From an uncultured Eubacteriales bacterium (GTDB taxonomy: Bacteria > Bacillota > Clostridia > Christensenellales > CAG-138): DNA of 34,686 nucleotides. Position 1 is the first letter of the stretch, and each line of letters begins with the position of its first letter. The position numbers were made by a program, and so were the translations under genes. The stretch is from assembly GCA_902768795.1 (NCBI GenBank), contig CACXMS010000021.1, positions 1 through 34,686 of the forward strand, given 5' to 3'. The notes below the pieces were generated by a model. That model saw only the letters and a list, made by a program, of their open reading frames with translations. It ran no database searches and had not been told where the DNA came from. This document shows positions 32,109 to 34,686 of the stretch, in pieces.

Positions 32109-32789
32109 ATGAAAGCGTTTTTGATCTCGATTATGCCCGTCGCCCTGTGGGTGATTGCGGCGATCAATCTGCTGCTGACCGCATCGCTGTTTGTGCTGTG
32201 GCGCAGGCGCAGGTTCCATCCCGCGCTGTGGATGGGACTCGTGGCGTTCGGACTGTTCTATGACGCGCTGATTCTTGCGCTCGGAACCGTCATGCAGGAA
32301 TCCGGACTGTTCCGGATCCTGAGTCTGATGCGCTATGTGCTGCACTGCGGCCTGATTCCGCTCCTGTTTCCGATCTGCGCCGAAGCGCTCGGCTTCAAAA
32401 AGATCGGTATGCGTATTGTCTGGATCGTCACTGCCGTGATGATTGCGGTCGGGCTTGCCGCGGGCTTCGTGACGCAGCTCGAGCCGAAGACCGTCGGAAC
32501 CGTTCTGCGCTATGCAAGCGCCGACACGACGCCCGCATGGTCGAGCGGCATTCAGAACGGGCTCAGCTACGGTCCGATCGTTGTTCTGATTGCATGCGGC
32601 ATCATCGCCTGGGTCAAACGGAAGCGTCCGGGACTGTTCCTGTCCGGCTTTTTCATGTTCGCGTTCTCGGCGCTCGGTCCGGCAACCGGAAACTTTGATT
32701 TGATCTTCTTCATCAGCATGTTCGGAGAGGTGCTGATGGCATTCTTCTTCTGGCTCTACGGAAAGAACCGGAAAGGAGCAAACGCATGA
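32109..32789 (+). CDS. Seven-helix hypothetical membrane protein
   Basis: I do not recognise this 226-residue protein by function. It shows about seven hydrophobic helices (near 5-27, 38-60, 70-90, 98-118, 152-172, 180-198, 200-218), separated by short basic loops such as WRRRRF and VKRKRPG. Base composition matches the host genome, unlike the genes further right. The start follows AAGGAGGA. Its stop overlaps the ATG of a truncated SDR gene (ATGA), so the two formed an operon before the SDR was cut off. Confidence 0.8.
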   Translation: MKAFLISIMPVALWVIAAINLLLTASLFVLWRRRRFHPALWMGLVAFGLFYDALILALGTVMQESGLFRILSLMRYVLHCGLIPLLFPICAEALGFKKIGMRIVWIVTAVMIAVGLAAGFVTQLEPKTVGTVLRYASADTTPAWSSGIQNGLSYGPIVVLIACGIIAWVKRKRPGLFLSGFFMFAFSALGPATGNFDLIFFISMFGEVLMAFFFWLYGKNRKGANA

Positions 32790-32893
32790 AAACAGTCGTC
32801 ATTACCGGCTCGGCAAGGGGCTTCGGTCTCTTCCAGGCAAAGAAATCCAAGGAGCTTGGATGCAACGTCGCGTCAAGAGAACCGTCCCCTTGA
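32786..32893 (+). pseudogene. Short-chain dehydrogenase, truncated after about 28 codons
   Basis: MKTVVITGSARGFG is the start of an SDR Rossmann fold with the TGxxxGxG NAD(P)-binding motif, then helix residues up to ELGCNV. From about 32871 the sequence is REP-like copy C, which adds a few codons and a TGA at 32891. About 220 residues, including the YxxxK catalytic site, are missing. The breakpoint coincides with the repeat. Confidence 0.82.
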
Positions 32894-32895
32894 CA
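32873..32895. repeat. REP-like repeat copy C
   Basis: TCAAGAGAACCGTCCCCTTG followed by ACA, the same orientation as copy B. It sits exactly at the SDR breakpoint. Confidence 0.88.
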
Positions 32896-32988
32896 TGTTC
32901 AGATCAACAATCTCTTAGTGCCTTTCAAACTCTTTTTCGAGAAAAAGGTGTTTATGGAATTGAATTCATTTATCAACCTATGAAATGA
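32896..32988 (+). pseudogene. Probable toxin C-terminal tail
   Basis: Immediately after copy C an AT-rich frame runs 30 codons to a TGA, without a start codon. It reads like the end of a longer protein: a helix (LSAFQTLFREKG) followed by a strand GVYGIEFIYQP. Such an ending is seen in restriction-endonuclease-fold polymorphic toxins (for example Tox-REase-5), where the last strand reads GI-xVIYxP. It lies 13 bases before the probable immunity gene, as a toxin tip should. The toxin class is an inference. Confidence 0.5.
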
Positions 32989-33001
32989 GAAAGGAGGAAA
33001 A

Positions 33002-33721
33002 ATGTATCAGTGGTATACGTTGGTTTTTTGGAGTAAGGCAGTTAGCGATAATGTCCCTTTTGAAACTATTGCGATAAAAGCGTTTCATGCGCTAGACTTA
33101 TTTAACAAACTTCCGTCGGAATACAGACCGAATTATTTAAAGGTTAAAAGATTAAGAGACGCAAAACCGTTTTCTTTTACGTATGAGAATTTTTATGATG
33201 AACTTCAAAAAGGCATTAACAAGGAAGGAAAGCGAGTTTTTGGGGATCTCGGCTATAATGTTTCGTTCTTTTCTTCCCTTAACAAGTCTTCTTGCGTTGG
33301 TTACAGCATTCAAGTGGGTTGCACGAATAAACGGTTCATTAACACATTCATCATTGATTTTCCGGTGTCCTTTCCAGCTAATACAAGTTCTTATGGAAAA
33401 GAGATAAAAGAAATATTTCTAAAAGTGATTGATCTTCTCGATCCATTTTGGGCTGGATTTGTAAATGATGCATTCCCACAGGACACAGGAGGATTTCCGA
33501 AAGGAGAGGAACGAAAAATTACTTCTGTTCATTGGTTAAACTATTGGGGAAAGGAGATGCTCAATCAACTGGACAGGAAGAAACTTGCGGCCATCTCGAT
33601 AAAATTTCCGCAAGTTACATATTCCAAAGGCTTTTTGCAGATGCAGGAGTTAGCATTGGATATCAATAACGATAAAGATGTTGCTTATAAAAGAGAGATA
33701 GAAAAGTATTTACTGTCATGA
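33002..33721 (+). CDS. Probable immunity protein (Imm52-like guess)
   Basis: This 239-residue soluble protein has no signal peptide or membrane helix. It begins YQWYTLVFWSKA, has a Trp-containing HWLNYWGKEM segment (near 178-187) and a DPFWAGFVNDAF stretch (near 147-158). Size, Trp pattern and place behind an orphan toxin tail resemble Imm52-type immunity proteins of polymorphic toxin systems, but this family name is from memory and unverified. Codon use is AT-rich, unlike the GC-rich host genes, which suggests transfer. The ATG follows AAAGGAGG at good spacing. It is bounded by repeats C and D. Confidence 0.6.
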   Translation: MYQWYTLVFWSKAVSDNVPFETIAIKAFHALDLFNKLPSEYRPNYLKVKRLRDAKPFSFTYENFYDELQKGINKEGKRVFGDLGYNVSFFSSLNKSSCVGYSIQVGCTNKRFINTFIIDFPVSFPANTSSYGKEIKEIFLKVIDLLDPFWAGFVNDAFPQDTGGFPKGEERKITSVHWLNYWGKEMLNQLDRKKLAAISIKFPQVTYSKGFLQMQELALDINNDKDVAYKREIEKYLLS

Positions 33722-33750
33722 CGTTCAATGGATTTATAAATAATAAGAAG

Positions 33751-33766
33751 ACGGTTCTCTTGACAC
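33751..33766. repeat. REP-like repeat copy D (inverted)
   Basis: ACGGTTCTCTTGACAC is the inverse of the left arm of copies B and C. It lies three bases before the right copy of the 41 bp direct repeat. Confidence 0.85.
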
Positions 33767-33769
33767 AGC

Positions 33770-33810
33770 GACACGGGTTGAAAACCCGGCGGGCGACATG
33801 GTACAATACG
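33770..33810 (+). repeat. 41 bp exact direct repeat, right copy
   Basis: Identical to 31914-31954. Confidence 0.95.
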
Positions 33811-33950
33811 GGTATGACGAGTACGGTCAAAAGACGGTTATGACCTATATGATTAACAAACTGAGAGAAGAAACGGGCTATATTCAAGAAGGAGCATTTT
33901 ACGATCCGATTCCTGGAAAACAAGCGTGGAATTTGCCTGAATTCTTATGA
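33771..33950 (+). pseudogene. RHS fragment 3 with short divergent tip
   Basis: The frame opens without a start codon as an RHS repeat (RVENPAGDMVQYGYDEYGQK) and changes after about 23 codons into AT-rich sequence. The last 37 residues (from VMTYMINKL to WNLPEFL) look like the end of a different protein, as expected for an RHS core-to-tip junction. The tip itself is too short to be an active toxin. A membrane-anchored protein gene follows 60 bases later. Confidence 0.65.
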
Positions 33951-34010
33951 CCACCTTCTTATTGGATGTCTTTTCAACCGATAGAAGAATAAGAAAAAGG
34001 ATAGAAAAAG

Positions 34011-34535
34011 ATGAAAAAAATCGTAATTGTTTGTTTGGTATTGATCGGGATTGTTCTTTTATGGACATTGGGCTTCGTTCCTGTAAAGTATGCGGTATAT
34101 GAAAGCGGGAAAAAAACAAATCCAAATAAAATGATAACATTTTGGTATCTTTCAGGAAAACAATCGTATGATTCAAATATATTGGAGTATGTAAACGAAT
34201 TAAATCGACCCCATTGGAAATTATCCGGATCAGATGTGGTAGGAGAGGACGCAGAATACAATAATACACCGGTTTATTTTCGGGAATATTGGAATTCACC
34301 TTTGTGGTGGCTGAATTCCAACTTTAATCCTCAAAAAGTTAAGAACTATTATGCAGTGAAGTATGACCCGATAAATGAATCGGAAAGGAAAGAGAATCAC
34401 TTCGAGCAAGCAATCGTCATTGTAGACTGGGCCCCGATTTATCCGATTCAGCGCAGCGGATGGCTTGCGAACAAGCTATTGCCAAAAGATCGTTTGGTAA
34501 TTTGGGATTTCATCGGTTGGCGTGCCTGCTGGTAG
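34011..34535 (+). CDS. AT-rich hypothetical protein with N-terminal membrane anchor
   Basis: I do not recognise this 174-residue protein. An N-terminal helix (about 4-25) could be a signal or an anchor, and the rest is soluble and rich in Tyr, Trp and Asn (for example WNSPLWWLNSNFNP). It ends in DFIGWRACW. Its position behind an RHS tip fits an immunity protein for a toxin acting at or outside the membrane. The base composition differs strongly from the host. AAGGATAG precedes the start at usable spacing. An alternative is an unrelated imported gene. Confidence 0.6.
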   Translation: MKKIVIVCLVLIGIVLLWTLGFVPVKYAVYESGKKTNPNKMITFWYLSGKQSYDSNILEYVNELNRPHWKLSGSDVVGEDAEYNNTPVYFREYWNSPLWWLNSNFNPQKVKNYYAVKYDPINESERKENHFEQAIVIVDWAPIYPIQRSGWLANKLLPKDRLVIWDFIGWRACW

Positions 34536-34542
34536 ACTGCAG

Positions 34543-34575
34543 TTTCAAGGGGCTAAGGGCCGGTTCCCTTGACAC
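34543..34575. repeat. REP-like repeat copy E (degenerate)
   Basis: TTCAAGGGG and GGTTCCCTTGACAC form imperfect arms around GCTAAGGGCC. It lies directly before the next RHS fragment. Confidence 0.75.
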
Positions 34576-34686
34576 CCTACGACGCGGCGGGAAGACTGAT
34601 CGGATCGAAAGATCCGCTGGGCGGCAGAACCGCGTACGCGTATGACGCGCTCGGCAATCTGTCCCGGGTCAGCGAAAACGGGAACG
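34576..34686 (+). pseudogene. RHS/YD-repeat gene fragment 4, runs off the window
   Basis: From right after copy E the frame reads PYDAAGRLIGSKDPLGGRT and YAYDALGNLSRVSENGN, two clean RHS repeat units in GC-rich host-like codons. It has no start codon within the window. It is either a further remnant or the interior of a long RHS gene that continues beyond the end. Confidence 0.8.

Noticed and set aside
31909..32112. A 67-codon frame starting in the RHS fragment
   Set aside because: It reads through an RHS piece, repeat B and the ribosome binding site of the next gene. It is a joint artefact, annotated here as an RHS fragment only.

Overview
The window reads as chromosome from an uncultured, fairly GC-rich member of the Clostridia (Firmicutes), probably from the gut. 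The evidence is strong AGGAGG-type ribosome binding sites, TTGACA-17-TGnTATAAT promoters, a tryptophan T-box leader, an Rrf2-nifS-nifU operon, a BspA-like (DUF285) surface protein, a GPH sugar symporter next to a GH3 glucosidase, and a BMP-type nucleoside ABC transporter. No rRNA, tRNA, CRISPR array or intact transposase was seen.

Left part (1-7.5 kb): the end of a GNAT acetyltransferase and a class-C beta-lactamase-like serine hydrolase; a decaying chimera (2023-4480) joining a DUF262 remnant to a PolC C-terminal-like segment and a DnaB-type ATPase; then pgi and a family 2 glycosyltransferase.

Middle (7.5-21.2 kb): an iron-sulfur operon on the minus strand (iscR-nifS-nifU) with a divergent promoter driving a Trp T-box and trpB2; the cell-elongation operon mreC-mreD-PBP2; a secreted BspA-like protein followed by an overlooked 36-residue peptide gene; a lipoprotein polysaccharide deacetylase whose promoter lies so close to its ATG that the mRNA may be leaderless; a small membrane protein; and a lipoprotein with a Thr-Glu-Pro repeat tract.

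Right part (21.4-31.7 kb): a GH3 beta-glucosidase, an overlooked 57-residue membrane protein and a GPH symporter form a glycoside-use operon with a cre/LacI-like operator over the -35 box. A stand-alone FakA C-terminal-domain protein follows, then a BMP lipoprotein, ATPase and two permeases for nucleoside uptake.

The last 3 kb (31.74-34.69 kb) is the most unusual stretch. Pieces of an RHS/YD-repeat gene alternate with five copies of a short palindromic repeat (core AACCGTCCCCTTGACAC) and with cargo: a seven-helix protein with a truncated SDR gene, a probable toxin tail with a probable immunity gene, and an RHS tip with an AT-rich membrane-anchored protein. One 1.8 kb segment has inverted 13 bp repeat ends and is flanked by identical 41 bp RHS sequences. 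It looks like a polymorphic-toxin locus rearranged through REP-like palindromes.
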